Shown here one piece after another: positions 1 through 8,072 of a stretch of DNA of 64,000 bases; within the stretch, counting starts at the first letter, position 1, and every line of letters begins with the position of its first letter. Origin of the DNA: Pseudomonadota bacterium (GTDB lineage Bacteria; Pseudomonadota; Gammaproteobacteria; Xanthomonadales; Xanthomonadaceae); contig JAFEBV010000001.1 in the NCBI GenBank assembly GCA_018242485.1, positions 62,001 to 126,000 on the forward strand. Direction: 5' to 3'. The position numbers and the translations under genes were made by a program. The notes below the pieces were generated by a model. The model had not been told where the DNA came from. It was given only the letters and a program-made list of their open reading frames with translations, and did no database searches.

Positions 1-675
1 ATCGTCATTCCGGTGATGCTCCTGCTGACCCTGGGCGTCTTGCAGTTCGCGTTGTTCTTCATGGCCAAATCGACGCTCGACCAGGCGGCCATATCCGGCG
101 CGCGCGAGGGCATCGTCAACAACGGCAGCGTGTGTTCCATCCGCGCGGGGGTCGTCAAGGGGCTGGTTCCCCTGTACCAGACCGGCAACATGAATCGGGA
201 CATCGGCGGATATGGGGCGTCGCTGGTCAACGCCTGGACGAAGACCACCCTGGGTGCCATCGGCAGCCTGGACAGCGTGGCGATCGACGTGGTCAATCCC
301 ACCCGCGCGTCTTTCAAGGACTTCGCGACCAACAACAACGTGCTTCAGGACGGCACTCCGATCACGGCCATCCCCAACGCGCGCCTGCTGTACCGCAGCA
401 CGGCGGCGGGGACGCAGTCCCAGCAGAGCATCCAGGACGCCAACATCCTGAGCATCCGGGTCAACTACTGCGATCCGGTCATCGTGCCGCCGGTACGCTG
501 GGTCACCGGATTGATGACCGGTTCGGGCAGCGACGCCGCATTCGGCACTGCCTGCTACGCGGCGGGAGGCATTCCCATCCAGTCGTATGCCAATCTGCTG
601 ATGCAATCACCTGCCCTGCAGTCGGCCGTGTACGGCAGTGCCGCCAGCGGCTGCAAAAATCCGTTCGGCCCATGA
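1..675 (+). CDS. TadE/TadG-like pilus assembly protein, 5' end missing
   Basis: The gene enters from before base 1 in frame 1; the GTG at 13 is internal. The visible 224 residues begin with a hydrophobic segment (PVMLLLTLGVLQFALFFMA) followed by KSTLDQAAISGAREG, the typical TadE pseudopilin-like membrane anchor with the small-residue run seen in Flp/Tad pilus minor pilins. The rest should be periplasmic and has four cysteines (around visible residues 41, 156, 184 and 219) that could form disulfides. TadE/G proteins are minor structural parts of the Flp (Tad) adhesion pilus. The neighbouring tad genes would lie upstream, outside the window. The family is assigned from the N-terminal pattern only; the C-terminal part is not recognised. 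Confidence 0.65.
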   Translation: MVIPVMLLLTLGVLQFALFFMAKSTLDQAAISGAREGIVNNGSVCSIRAGVVKGLVPLYQTGNMNRDIGGYGASLVNAWTKTTLGAIGSLDSVAIDVVNPTRASFKDFATNNNVLQDGTPITAIPNARLLYRSTAAGTQSQQSIQDANILSIRVNYCDPVIVPPVRWVTGLMTGSGSDAAFGTACYAAGGIPIQSYANLLMQSPALQSAVYGSAASGCKNPFGP

Positions 676-728
676 AAACCGTCGGAAATCCGCTTGCCCC
701 CACACCCTGACGAGACTCGGAACATCCC

Positions 729-1121
729 ATGACCATCGCCAGCATCTGCATCCTCGTCGCCTGCCTGTTGCCGCTGGTTTGTGCCGTCCTCGCGAAATCG
801 CCGGGCTTCGGCAAGCCACGCCGGGAGGGCGGCTTCGACAACCACAACCCGCGCATCTGGCTGATGCGGCTGCAAGGCTGGCAGGCGCGCGCCAACGCCG
901 CCCAGCAGAACAGTTTTGAAGCCTTGCCGGTGTTCATCGCCGGCGTACTGCTGGCACAACAACTGCATGCCCCGCAGGCGCGCGTGGACGGCCTGGCCAT
1001 GCTGTTCGTCGCGGCACGACTCGGCTACATCGGCGCGTACCTTGCCGACAAGGCGACGTTGCGTTCCATTCTCTGGGCGATCGGGCTTGGCGCAAGCATC
1101 GCGTTGTTTTTCGCCCACTAG
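729..1121 (+). CDS. MAPEG family membrane protein
   Basis: This 130-residue protein has about four hydrophobic segments and the MAPEG pattern: an early cytoplasmic loop rich in Arg/Lys followed by RANAAQQNSFEALPVF, in which the Asn and Glu are the family's conserved glutathione-site residues. Bacterial MAPEG proteins of this size are small inner-membrane proteins related to microsomal glutathione transferases, and most have no proven substrate. It lies 53 bp after the pilus gene on the same strand but is probably unrelated to it. The ATG at 729 gives a normal family length. Confidence 0.8.
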   Translation: MTIASICILVACLLPLVCAVLAKSPGFGKPRREGGFDNHNPRIWLMRLQGWQARANAAQQNSFEALPVFIAGVLLAQQLHAPQARVDGLAMLFVAARLGYIGAYLADKATLRSILWAIGLGASIALFFAH

Positions 1122-1402
1122 CCGACGCCGACGACGGTCGGACAGCAGCCGATTCGGGACGAAGTGCGTCCGGAATTCATAGCCCGCGGTCGCACTCCAT
1201 AGGGCGGCCAGCCCGCACGCAGTTCGACGCCCGAACAGACTGATCGTCGAACCTGCCGGCGAGGCGACGGACGCAGCCACCGCCTCCGGGTACTTGCTCT
1301 ATCGCAAGGGGCACACCATGATCGAACCAGCCGATTGCAGGCGGTTCGCATCCGCCCGCACGTAGGTTCATGCGTCTGGCAAGCGGCTGAACGGAGCCAT
1401 GC
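1122..1402. other. 281-bp gap without a recognised gene
   Basis: No convincing reading frame or repeat was found. A short CCGAC/GTCGG hairpin directly after the MAPEG stop may act as a weak terminator, and the promoter of fadE should lie in the distal half, but no clear boxes are visible. Confidence 0.3.
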
Positions 1403-3880
1403 ATGGGCATCGCCGTACCGATCCTGATCCTGCTGCTGGCCGGGTTGATCGCCGCCTACCACCGCCTGCCGCTGTGGTCGTACGTGCTGCTGGGCGCGGC
1501 CGCATTGGCAATCGGCGCATGGCTGGGCGCGAACCTGACGGCGAGCAGCGTGGTCGGCGCGGTGTTCGCCGTGCTGACGATCGCGCTGCTGATTCCCGCG
1601 ATCCGGCTGCCGCTGATCACCCGCCCGCTGCTGGATTTCTACACGAAGATCCTGCCGCCGCTGACCGACACCGAGCGCACCGCGCTGGAAGCGGGCACGG
1701 TCGGTTTCGAGGGCGAGCTGTTTTCCGGCAAGCCGCAATGGAAGCTGCTGCTCGACCAACCCAAGCCGGTGCTGAGCGCCGAGGAACAGGCCTTCCTCGA
1801 TGGCCCCTGCGAGCAGTTGTGCGCGCTGGCCGACGAATGGCAGACCGTGCATGTGCATGCCGATCTGTCGCCGCCGGTCTGGGAGTTCATCAAGCAGCAC
1901 AAGTTCTTCGGCATGATCATCCCGAAGCCATACGGCGGGCTCGGATTCTCGGCGTTCGCGCACCACCGGGTGATCCAGAAGCTGTCCTCGATTTCCTCCA
2001 CGCTCAGCGCCACCGTCGGCGTGCCCAATTCGCTGGGCCCGGGCGAGCTGCTGATGCACTACGGCACGCCCGAGCAGAAGGATTACTACCTGCCGCGGCT
2101 GGCCGATGGCCGCGAGATCCCCTGCTTCGGCCTGACCGGCCCGTTCGCCGGTTCCGATGCCACCTCGATCCCCGACTTCGGCATCGTGTGCACGCACGAA
2201 TGGAACGGCGCGCGCGTGGTCGGCATCCGCCTGAGCTTCGACAAGCGCTACATCACGCTGGCACCGGTAGCCACGCTGATCGGGCTGGCGTTCCGCCTGT
2301 ACGACCCGGATGGCCTGCTCGGCGAGAAGAAAGACATCGGCATCAGCCTCGCCCTGATTCCACGCGACACGCCGGGCGTCGAGATAGGCCGCCGGCATTT
2401 CCCGCTCAACGCCGCCTTCATGAATGGGCCGATCCGCGGCCGCGACGTGTTCGTGCCGCTGTCGGCGCTGATCGGCGGCGAGGAGTACGCCGGCAAGGGC
2501 TGGCAGATGCTGGTCGAGGTGCTCTCCATCGGCCGCTCGATCACCCTGCCCTCGTCGGGCAGCGGTTCCGCCAAAATGGCGGCCGTGGTCACCGGCGCGT
2601 ATGCGCGCATCCGCAAGCAATTCGGGCTGTCGATCGGCCGTTTCGAGGGCGTCGAGGAAGCGCTCGCGCGCATCGCCGGCAAGGCTTACGCGATCAGCGC
2701 GCTGGCGCAAGCGACTGCGGCGGCGGTGGCGCGCGGCGAGAACCCGGCGGTGCCCTCGACGATCGCCAAGTACCACTGCACCACCACCGGCCGCGAGGTC
2801 GTGCAGGACGCGATGGACGTGCACGGCGGCAAGGGCATCATCCTCGGTCCGCGCAACTATCTGGGTCGCAACTGGCAGCACGCGCCGATCTCGATCACCG
2901 TCGAGGGCGCCAACATCATGACCCGCAGCCTGATGATCTTCGGGCAGGGCGCGATCCTGTGCCATCCGTGGGTGCTCAAGGAAATGCAGGCCGCCGCGCT
3001 GGAAGACCCGCGCCAGCGCCTGCGCGAATTCGACCGCAACCTGCGCGGCCATGTCGGTTACGCGATCTCCAACGCGGTGCGCGCGTGGTGGTTCGGCCTC
3101 ACCGCCGCGCGCATCGGCAGCGCGCCGGGCGATGCCTGCACGCGGCGCTATTTCCGCAAGCTCGACCGCTATTGCGCGGCGCTGGCTTTGATGACGGACA
3201 CCGCGATGCTGCTGCTCGGCGGCAAGCTGAAGTTCCGCGAAAAGCTCTCGGCGCGGCTGGGCGACGTGCTCAGCGAGCTGTACATCGCCAGCAGCATGCT
3301 CAAGCGCCACCACGACGAGGGCGCGCCGGTGTCCGATCGTCCATTGCTGGCGTGGGCCTTCCACGACGCCGTGCACCGCATCGAACGCGCCTTCTCCGGC
3401 GCGTTGCGCAACTTCCCGATCCGTCCGGTCGGCTGGCTGCTGTGGTTGCTGGTGTTTCCGTGGGGCCGGCGCGCGCAGGAACCCTCCGACCGCCTCGGCC
3501 ACCGCGCCGCCGCGCTGCTGATGGCGCCCGGCGACGCCCGCGACCGCCTCGCCGCGGGCCTGTACCTCACCCCGGCAGCGAATAATCCGGCCGGCCGCAT
3601 CGACAGTTATTTGTCGAAGGTGATCCTCGCCGAGCCGGTCGAACGCAAGTTCGTCAAGGCGCTCAAGGGCGCCGGGCTGGATACGCTGGACTACGCCGCG
3701 CAACTCGACGCCGGCGTGCAGGCCGGCTGGATCACCGCCGAGGAGCACAAACAATTGGAGGAACTGCGCACGATGACCCTGGATGCGATCACGGTGGACG
3801 ATTTCGATCCAGCTGAACTGGCTGCTGCCGCGACGCAATCGACCAAAGCCCCTCTCCCATCGGGAGAGGGGTTGGGGTGA
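1403..3880 (+). CDS. fadE: Acyl-CoA dehydrogenase FadE, with repeat-derived C-terminus
   Basis: At 825 residues this matches FadE, the long bacterial acyl-CoA dehydrogenase that catalyses the first oxidation of fatty-acid beta-oxidation (E. coli FadE is 814). Two hydrophobic segments at the N-terminus (about residues 2-20 and 25-70) anchor it to the inner membrane. The dehydrogenase core has LTGPFAGSDATS (FAD/substrate loop) and ITVEGANIMTRS (acyl-CoA dehydrogenase signature). The start at 1403 follows a GGAG. The last 11 residues (KAPLPSGEGLG) and the TGA stop are encoded by an interspersed palindromic element starting at 3849, so the native C-terminus has been replaced or extended. No other beta-oxidation gene is adjacent. 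Confidence 0.93.
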   Translation: MGIAVPILILLLAGLIAAYHRLPLWSYVLLGAAALAIGAWLGANLTASSVVGAVFAVLTIALLIPAIRLPLITRPLLDFYTKILPPLTDTERTALEAGTVGFEGELFSGKPQWKLLLDQPKPVLSAEEQAFLDGPCEQLCALADEWQTVHVHADLSPPVWEFIKQHKFFGMIIPKPYGGLGFSAFAHHRVIQKLSSISSTLSATVGVPNSLGPGELLMHYGTPEQKDYYLPRLADGREIPCFGLTGPFAGSDATSIPDFGIVCTHEWNGARVVGIRLSFDKRYITLAPVATLIGLAFRLYDPDGLLGEKKDIGISLALIPRDTPGVEIGRRHFPLNAAFMNGPIRGRDVFVPLSALIGGEEYAGKGWQMLVEVLSIGRSITLPSSGSGSAKMAAVVTGAYARIRKQFGLSIGRFEGVEEALARIAGKAYAISALAQATAAAVARGENPAVPSTIAKYHCTTTGREVVQDAMDVHGGKGIILGPRNYLGRNWQHAPISITVEGANIMTRSLMIFGQGAILCHPWVLKEMQAAALEDPRQRLREFDRNLRGHVGYAISNAVRAWWFGLTAARIGSAPGDACTRRYFRKLDRYCAALALMTDTAMLLLGGKLKFREKLSARLGDVLSELYIASSMLKRHHDEGAPVSDRPLLAWAFHDAVHRIERAFSGALRNFPIRPVGWLLWLLVFPWGRRAQEPSDRLGHRAAALLMAPGDARDRLAAGLYLTPAANNPAGRIDSYLSKVILAEPVERKFVKALKGAGLDTLDYAAQLDAGVQAGWITAEEHKQLEELRTMTLDAITVDDFDPAELAAAATQSTKAPLPSGEGLG

Positions 3881-3959
3881 GGGGTCATCGAGTGGGGATA
3901 TTGCCATCGAATCGCCCCTCATCCGGCGCTTCGCGCCACCTTCCCCCGGAGGGGGAAGG
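3849..3959 (+). repeat. Composite two-palindrome element, copy 1 (111 bp)
   Basis: The first palindrome is CCCCTCTCCC-atc-GGGAGAGGGG followed by TTGGGGTGAGGGG. After about 30 bp comes CCCTCATCCGGCGC and a second palindrome, CCTTCCCCCGGAGGGGGAAGG. The first half lies in the fadE reading frame and supplies its stop codon. The same layout recurs at 49518-49621 and, inverted, at 53617-53727. Confidence 0.85.
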
Positions 3960-4033
3960 AAAAATGACGCTGGAATGTTTGCTCTATCGCCAGCGCCTAG
4001 CCTCGGCACATAGCCGCGCCAGCAGGTAATGCC

Positions 4034-5683
4034 GTGACCGCCCCATCCGAGTTCGACTACATCATCGTCGGCGCCGGCTCGGCCGGCTGCGTGCTGGCCC
4101 ATCGGCTGAGCGAAGACCCCGCCGTGAAAGTGCTGCTGCTGGAAGCCGGCCCGCGCGACTGGCATCCCTTCATCCACATGCCGGCGGGTCTGGCCAAGCT
4201 GGTCAACAAGAAGGGCGTGAACTGGGACTACACCACCGAGCCGGTGCCGGGTATGGACGGCCGCCGCTTCTGGTGGCCGCGCGGCAAGGTGCTGGGTGGA
4301 TCGAGCTCGATCAATGCGATGTGCTACATCCGCGGCAACCCGCGCGACTACGACCAGTGGGCGCAACTGGGCGCGGTCGGCTGGGACTGGGATTGCCTGC
4401 TGCCGTATTTCAAGCGCGCCGAGGGCAACCAGCGCGGCGGCGACGCCCTGCACGGCGGCGACGGCCCGCTGAAAGTGTCCGACCTGCGCTACGTCAACGA
4501 ACTCTCGACTGTGTTCATCGACGCGGCGACGCAGGCCGGCTTCGCGCGCAATCCCGACTTCAACGGCGCGGCACAGGACGGCTTCGGTCAGTACCAAGTC
4601 ACCCAGGTCAATGGCGCGCGCTGCTCGACCGCGGTGGGCTATCTCGACCCGGTGAAATCGCGTCCGAATCTGAGCGTGCACACCGGCGCGCTGGCGCAGC
4701 GGGTGACATTCGACGGTACCCACGCGGCCGGCGTGGACTATCTCCACCACGGCCGCCCGGCATCGGTACGTGCGCGTCGCGAGGTGCTGCTGTGCGGCGG
4801 GGCGATCAATTCACCACAACTGCTGATGCTGTCGGGCATCGGCGCGGCGGACGACCTGCGAAACCACGGCATCGCGGTGCGCGCCGATCTGCCCGGCGTG
4901 GGCGCGAATCTGCAAGATCACCTCGACGTGTGCACCCTGCAACACGCCACCCAGCGGGTGACCTACGACCGCCTCAGCGATGCCAAGGTGGCCTTCGACT
5001 ATTTCCTGCGCGGCCACAGCGGCCCGGGCAGCAGCAACATCGCCGAGGCCGGCGGCTTCGCGCGCTCGCGGCTGGCCCCCGACGAGCGCTGCGACGTGCA
5101 GTTCCATTTCGTGCCGGCGATGCTCGACGACCACGGCCGCCACCGCATCCCCGGCGACGGCTACACGATGCACGCCTGCTTTCTGCGCCCGCACAGCCGC
5201 GGCCGCATCGCGCTGGCCTCGGCCAACCCGTCCGACAAGGTGCGCATCCAGCCGAACTATCTGGGCGATGCCGAGGGTTTCGATCTGGCGGTGATGCTCG
5301 AATGCGCCAAGCTCTCGCGCGAAATCTTCGCGCAGAAAGCCTTCGACCCCTATCGCGGCGCGCCGATCTTCCCCGCGCGCGCGAACGCTTCCGATGCCGA
5401 ACTGCTGGCATTCATCCGCGCCAAGGCCGAGACCGTGTACCACCCGGTCGGCACCTGCAGGATGGGCGCCGACAATGACGCGGATGCAGTGCTCGATCCG
5501 AGCCTGCGCGTGCGCGGCGTCGAAGGTCTGCGCGTGATCGATGCCGCGGTGATGCCCACGTTGATCGGCGGCAACACCAATGCGCCGACGATCATGATCG
5601 CCGAGCGCGCGGCGGATTTGATCCGTGGCAAAGTGGCGCAGCCTTCAGCCGCGGCGCAGATCCGCGAGTTCGTGGCGGCCTGA
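4034..5683 (+). CDS. GMC-family FAD oxidoreductase (choline/alcohol dehydrogenase type)
   Basis: This 549-residue protein is a full-length glucose-methanol-choline oxidoreductase. The N-terminal dinucleotide fold is DYIIVGAGSAGCVLAHRL with the distal acidic residue in LLLEAGP. The GMC signature 1 region is GKVLGGSSSINAMCYIRGNP, and signature 2 is GAINSPQLLMLSGIG. The catalytic region has the His of YHPVGTCRMG and the Asn of GGNTNAPTIMIAERAADLI. Such enzymes oxidise primary alcohols or choline to the aldehyde, and sequence alone does not fix the substrate. The start is a GTG at 4034. No betaine aldehyde dehydrogenase or BetI-like regulator is nearby, so a general alcohol dehydrogenase role is as likely as choline oxidation. 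Confidence 0.9.
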   Translation: MTAPSEFDYIIVGAGSAGCVLAHRLSEDPAVKVLLLEAGPRDWHPFIHMPAGLAKLVNKKGVNWDYTTEPVPGMDGRRFWWPRGKVLGGSSSINAMCYIRGNPRDYDQWAQLGAVGWDWDCLLPYFKRAEGNQRGGDALHGGDGPLKVSDLRYVNELSTVFIDAATQAGFARNPDFNGAAQDGFGQYQVTQVNGARCSTAVGYLDPVKSRPNLSVHTGALAQRVTFDGTHAAGVDYLHHGRPASVRARREVLLCGGAINSPQLLMLSGIGAADDLRNHGIAVRADLPGVGANLQDHLDVCTLQHATQRVTYDRLSDAKVAFDYFLRGHSGPGSSNIAEAGGFARSRLAPDERCDVQFHFVPAMLDDHGRHRIPGDGYTMHACFLRPHSRGRIALASANPSDKVRIQPNYLGDAEGFDLAVMLECAKLSREIFAQKAFDPYRGAPIFPARANASDAELLAFIRAKAETVYHPVGTCRMGADNDADAVLDPSLRVRGVEGLRVIDAAVMPTLIGGNTNAPTIMIAERAADLIRGKVAQPSAAAQIREFVAA

Positions 5684-5685
5684 GC

Positions 5686-6306
5686 TCACCGCGCCGAAGC
5701 GTTCGCCGGATCGGGGTTGTCCGGCGGGTCGATCGCCAGCAACGGGATTGCGGCGAAATGGCCGAAGCCGGCCACGAGGCTGGCGGGGAAGGCTTCGCGT
5801 CGATCGTTGTACCGCGTCGCCGCAGCGTTGTAGGCCTGCCGCGCGAGGGCGATTTCGTTCTGCCTGACGCTCAGTTCGCCGGAGAACTGCTGCAAATTCC
5901 GGTTGAACTGCACCCACGGATGCGCCGCCGATTCCGCCAGCAAGACGGCGAGCGCGCCGCCGAGCTGGCCTTCGGCGACACCGAACCGGATCATCGCCTG
6001 CACATCACCCCAGTTGGCATCGGCCGCCACCAGCGCAGCCGTCGCGACATCGCGCGCGGCGGCGACGGCAGCAAGCATCGCGGTTTCGCTCGGCATGCCG
6101 TCTTGGGCGATGACCGCCAACGTGCCGATCAATTCGTGACGCCGCCGCAAGGACTCGGCGAGGCGCGCGAAAGCGTCCGCGCATTCCCTGTTCGCCGCAA
6201 CCAAACCGGTGTAGGTGCCGATGCCCCACATCAGCACGGCCCCTGCCAGCAGCAACACGCAGAGCAACAGCAAGACGAGAACCGTGGTCACGGGCGGTGC
6301 ATCCAT
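5686..6306 (-). CDS. LemA family protein
   Basis: This 206-residue protein has one N-terminal membrane segment (about residues 6-28) and then a helical domain. It carries LemA features: an ECADAFARLAESLRRRHELIGTL-like first helix and, near the end, ALARQAYNAAATRYNDRREAFPASLVAGFGHF, which corresponds to the family's RxxYN...FPxxLVAgfxgF block. LemA proteins are widespread, and most have no assigned function. A start at 6306 was preferred over an upstream ATG at 6360, because it puts the membrane segment at the N-terminus and leaves the upstream intergenic DNA to the divergent hydrolase gene. It is convergent with the GMC gene, with only two bases between the stops. Confidence 0.75.
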   Translation of the reverse strand: MDAPPVTTVLVLLLLCVLLLAGAVLMWGIGTYTGLVAANRECADAFARLAESLRRRHELIGTLAVIAQDGMPSETAMLAAVAAARDVATAALVAADANWGDVQAMIRFGVAEGQLGGALAVLLAESAAHPWVQFNRNLQQFSGELSVRQNEIALARQAYNAAATRYNDRREAFPASLVAGFGHFAAIPLLAIDPPDNPDPANASAR

Positions 6307-6395
6307 ACGCGATCGAGGTAGTGGGAAGCTGCAAGGTGCGAGCGCGTAACGGGAATTCAATCACTCGCGCGTTACACTGTACGCCTGCCAGCACC

Positions 6396-7733
6396 ATGCC
6401 ACCCATGCCCACGACGACCCCGATGCCCGCCCTCCTGCGCGCCGGCCTGTGCGCACTCGCCTGCCTGACCGCCAGCGCCTTCGCGCAACCCACCCCGGTG
6501 CAGCCCGAAGCGCTGCCGATCGCCCCCATCGCTTCCACCGTCCCCAACGAGGCTGTCGTTCCCTCGCCGACGCCAGTCCCCGGCGAACCGAGTTTCACCA
6601 ACGCCGCACGCGCGATGGACGCGCTGGCCCAGCAGATCGTCGAGCGCGCCCATATCCCCGGCATGGCGATGGCCATCGTGCAGGGCGACAAGGTGCTGCT
6701 GATGAAGGGCTACGGCACCACCGAGATGGGTGGTCGCGAGCCGGTCACCGTGCACACCACGTTCCGCCTCGCCTCGTTGTCCAAGGCCTTCGCAGGCACG
6801 CTGGCCGGGCTGCTGGTACAGAACGGATTGCTGGGCTGGGACTGGAAGGTGGCCGACCACCTGCCCGCTTTCATGCTGCCCAATCCGCAATACACCGCGG
6901 ATCTCACCGTGCGCGACATCCTCAGCCAGCGCGCCGGGCTGACCCGCAACACCTACGATCGCGACCTCGAGGCCGAGGTGCCGTTCCAGACCCTGGTGAG
7001 CAAGCTGGCCGAAGCGCCGATGGCCTGCGCACCGGGCGCGTGCTATGCCTACCAGAACGTCTCCTTCAGCCTGATCGCCGACGTGGCGTACGCGGTCACC
7101 GGCGATTTCTATACGCATCTGGTTTCCAAGTACATCTTCCAGCCGCTGGGCATGTACGACTCCAGCTATGGCCGCGACGGGCTCATGAGCAGCCCGAGCT
7201 GGGCGCGCCCGCATGTGCGCGGCGGTAGTGGCTGGGTGCCGATCACGCCGAAGGAGGCCTATTACCACGTGCCACCGGCAGCGGGCGTGAACACCTCGAT
7301 CCACGACATGACCAGTTGGCTGATGGCGCAGATGGGGCACCGCCCCGACGTGCTCTCGCCGACCCTGCTGGCCGACATCCACACCCCGCTGGTGGAAACC
7401 GTCGATCAGTTGCACGGCGCGCCGTGGCGCGGCGAACGCCTGACCGATGCGCGCTACGCCACCGGCTGGCGCGTGTACACCTACGCCGGCCACACGATGA
7501 TCTTCCATGGCGGCGCGGTGCAGGGCTTCCGCACCATGATCGGCTTCCTGCCCGACAAGGACATCGGCACGGTGGTGCTGTGGAACTCCGAGAGCGCGGT
7601 GCCGAGCGGGCTGATGCCGACCATCATGGATCGCGCGCTGGGCCTGCCCGAACACGACTGGGTGCAGGTGGATGAAGTCGGCCACGCCGCACCGGTGAAG
7701 AAGACCAAGAAGAAGCATCGGCGTCGCGGGTAA
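6396..7733 (+). CDS. Exported class-C-type serine hydrolase (beta-lactamase/esterase family)
   Basis: This 445-residue protein has a signal peptide (about residues 1-31, LLRAGLCALACLTASAFAQ). It has the serine hydrolase motifs of the class C beta-lactamase/DD-peptidase/EstB group: RLASLSKAF (SxxK, catalytic Ser and Lys), YQNVSF (YxN), and FHGGAVQGF in place of the KTG box. Members include esterases, D-aminopeptidases and beta-lactamases, and the exact substrate cannot be read here. ATG 6396 was chosen because an upstream in-frame ATG at 6297 would add 33 non-signal residues. The last residues, KKTKKKHRRRG, form an unusual basic tail. Confidence 0.85.
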   Translation: MPPMPTTTPMPALLRAGLCALACLTASAFAQPTPVQPEALPIAPIASTVPNEAVVPSPTPVPGEPSFTNAARAMDALAQQIVERAHIPGMAMAIVQGDKVLLMKGYGTTEMGGREPVTVHTTFRLASLSKAFAGTLAGLLVQNGLLGWDWKVADHLPAFMLPNPQYTADLTVRDILSQRAGLTRNTYDRDLEAEVPFQTLVSKLAEAPMACAPGACYAYQNVSFSLIADVAYAVTGDFYTHLVSKYIFQPLGMYDSSYGRDGLMSSPSWARPHVRGGSGWVPITPKEAYYHVPPAAGVNTSIHDMTSWLMAQMGHRPDVLSPTLLADIHTPLVETVDQLHGAPWRGERLTDARYATGWRVYTYAGHTMIFHGGAVQGFRTMIGFLPDKDIGTVVLWNSESAVPSGLMPTIMDRALGLPEHDWVQVDEVGHAAPVKKTKKKHRRRG

Positions 7734-8069
7734 TTCCACTCCACTTCGAAGGTGAAATAAACCCTGTCATTCCGGAGCCATCGCCGGCTTCATCGGCGAT
7801 GGAACCCGGAATCCGCACGTCGCAAGTGTCTGCGCCAATAACTGGATCCCCGGCTCTGTCCACAGACTTGCATCCATTTGACACGTAAAGGCACTGGATT
7901 CCGGGTTCCGCCGCAAAAAACTGCGGCGGCCCCGGAACGACGAGCAAAAGCAGGGCTTCCCTCGGAACGCTCTCGAGCCACCCTCACACCACACCCAACC
8001 TTCTCGATCCTGCTCTCGAACTACGAATCACGAATCACCATTCACCATTCACGATTCACGATTCACGAT
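7734..8069. other. 336-bp gene-free gap filled with repeats
   Basis: It holds a double-hairpin element (7767-7940) and a 7-bp tandem array (8024-8072), both listed separately. The remainder shows no gene. Confidence 0.6.
7767..7940. repeat. 174-bp inverted, double-hairpin (MITE-like) element
   Basis: The outer ends are near-perfect inverted repeats: GTCATTCCGG at 7767 and CCGGAACGAC ending at 7940. Each half is itself a palindrome. The left half has ATTCCGG / CCATCGCCG-loop-CGGCGATGG / CCGGAAT, and the right half has TTCCGGG / CCGCCGC-loop-GCGGCGG / CCGGAA. No open frame lies inside. This matches a small non-autonomous inverted element. Confidence 0.65.
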
Positions 8070-8072
8070 TCA
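8024..8072. repeat. 7-bp tandem array, unit CGATTCA (7 copies)
   Basis: Seven contiguous heptamers (variants CGAATCA, CCATTCA, CGATTCA). The last three bases (TCA, 8070-8072) are the stop codon of the EAL-domain gene on the minus strand. Confidence 0.85.

Noticed and set aside
1118..4750. A 1210-codon open frame on the minus strand
   Set aside because: It is antisense to fadE and the GMC gene, which have clear family motifs. Its translation is Arg/His/Ala-rich without any domain, as expected for shadow frames in GC-rich DNA.
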